Below are positions 46,916 to 47,500 of a stretch of 47,500 nucleotides of DNA, in pieces. Position numbers and translations under genes: made by a program. The notes beneath the pieces are model-generated. The model did not search any database. It had not been told where the DNA came from and worked only from the letters and a program-made list of their open reading frames with translations. Origin of the DNA: Prorocentrum cordatum (taxonomy: Eukaryota; Sar; Dinophyceae; Prorocentrales; Prorocentraceae); NCBI GenBank assembly GCA_963575745.1, contig CAUYUJ010016908.1:2501-50000 (forward strand), in the 5' to 3' direction. Every line of letters begins with the position of its first letter. Position 1 is the stretch's first letter.

Positions 46916-47500
46916 CGTGGGTTCCCATGGTCAGCGTACCAGAGATTGTCTAGGATCGATTCGAGTTTATGGGGGTGCAACAGTTACGCGGATTAGAGGT
47001 GTTGAAACTCAAAGACAGGCGTTCTGGCACGATTCGAGACCGTCAAGACGCAACAGTCAGGTTGATCAGTGGCGTTGGAGTCCCGAGAGTAATTTTCTGG
47101 AGCGCGTCAAGCTCTTCAAACGGTTGTCTTCCAACGAGGCAGTTCCCTCAGTGGACAGGAGCAGGTGCAGGGGCCTATGAAGGAGGGAGCTTGGAGGGAA
47201 CGATTATTCCAACAGGTCCTCCTCCTCCTCCTCCTCCTCCTTGTCCTGCGCGAACATAGTTTATATCCAAATCTCTGGGCGGACGCTCAGGGAACGGAAA
47301 CCCCAATCACGAGGCGCAGCGTATGTGAACAAACGTCAGGTCTCGCCAGAGGCCAAGTCTTACTCATACCCACTGCGCCGCGGGTTTTCCAAGTCCGAGA
47401 AAGCAGCCGACCCTTTCGTTTGAGTCGTCGTCGTCGGACCTGACCGACAACAGGCCACCTACCTGGGCGGACGTGGGTGGGAAAACCAAAACGTACCGAT
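46916..47500. other. No gene; D1 copy 2 at 47218-47440
   Basis: 46916-47210 is mixed sequence with a GGAGGGAGCTTGGAGGGAACG stretch. Then comes the CTC run and the second copy of dispersed repeat D1. Confidence 0.5.

Overview
The window is repeat-rich nuclear DNA of a dinoflagellate. The decisive evidence is a complete 22-nt dinoflagellate spliced leader (DinoSL; core CCGTAGCCATTTTGGCTC) at 4190-4211, fused directly to the 5' end of a LINE retrotransposon. Supporting signs are two LINE families of the kind common in dinoflagellates, very long purine/pyrimidine microsatellites, and almost no conventional genes. The lineage below dinoflagellate cannot be fixed from the sequence alone.

Two non-LTR retrotransposons dominate. 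LINE-1 (+ strand, about 4190-11916) starts exactly at the spliced leader. It carries a zinc-ribbon/coiled-coil ORF1, an APE-type endonuclease, a reverse transcriptase, an RNase H placed after the RT, and a Cys-rich C-terminus. It is broken by several stops and frameshifts, so it is a dead copy. LINE-2 (- strand, about 24920 down to 15580) is nearly intact. ORF1 has 539 codons. ORF2 holds an RNase H with all four acidic residues placed before the endonuclease. ORF3 (1614 codons) holds the rest of the endonuclease, the RT, two zinc fingers and a C-terminal domain with the signature motifs of a C5-cytosine DNA methyltransferase. The endonuclease is split between ORF2 and ORF3 at a T6C run, in a +1 frame relation. 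If translated as one system, LINE-2 would nick DNA, copy its RNA, remove RNA with its own RNase H, and possibly methylate DNA.

The rest is mostly repeats. 1-1.4 kb: minisatellite with an inserted MITE, CT-rich tracts and an RNase H remnant just downstream. 1.8-2.6 kb: two large foldback palindromes. 12.3-15.3 kb: GAG/CTC/TTA microsatellites interleaved with palindromic elements. 25-31 kb: G-runs, palindromes and short duplications with no recognisable gene. 31.6-33.5 kb: a 90-bp tandem array. 35.5-36.06 kb: a HAD-like protein-coding exon, the only likely host gene. 36.5-38.7 kb: GT-type microsatellite and several minisatellites. 39.2-39.95 kb: an AT-richer decayed coding remnant. 40-43 kb: foldbacks and GAG tracts. 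43.4-45.5 kb: a 78-bp array related to the 90-bp one. 45.9-46.6 kb: two short-period minisatellites.

Several small non-coding elements recur: a palindromic family at about 12.9-13.26, 26.56-26.77 and 42.84-43.05 kb; a TIR family at about 12.70, 15.13 and 41.56 kb; and a minisatellite superfamily at four loci sharing one core. Long open frames inside the microsatellites and minisatellites were not called as genes, because they are open in most frames at once.
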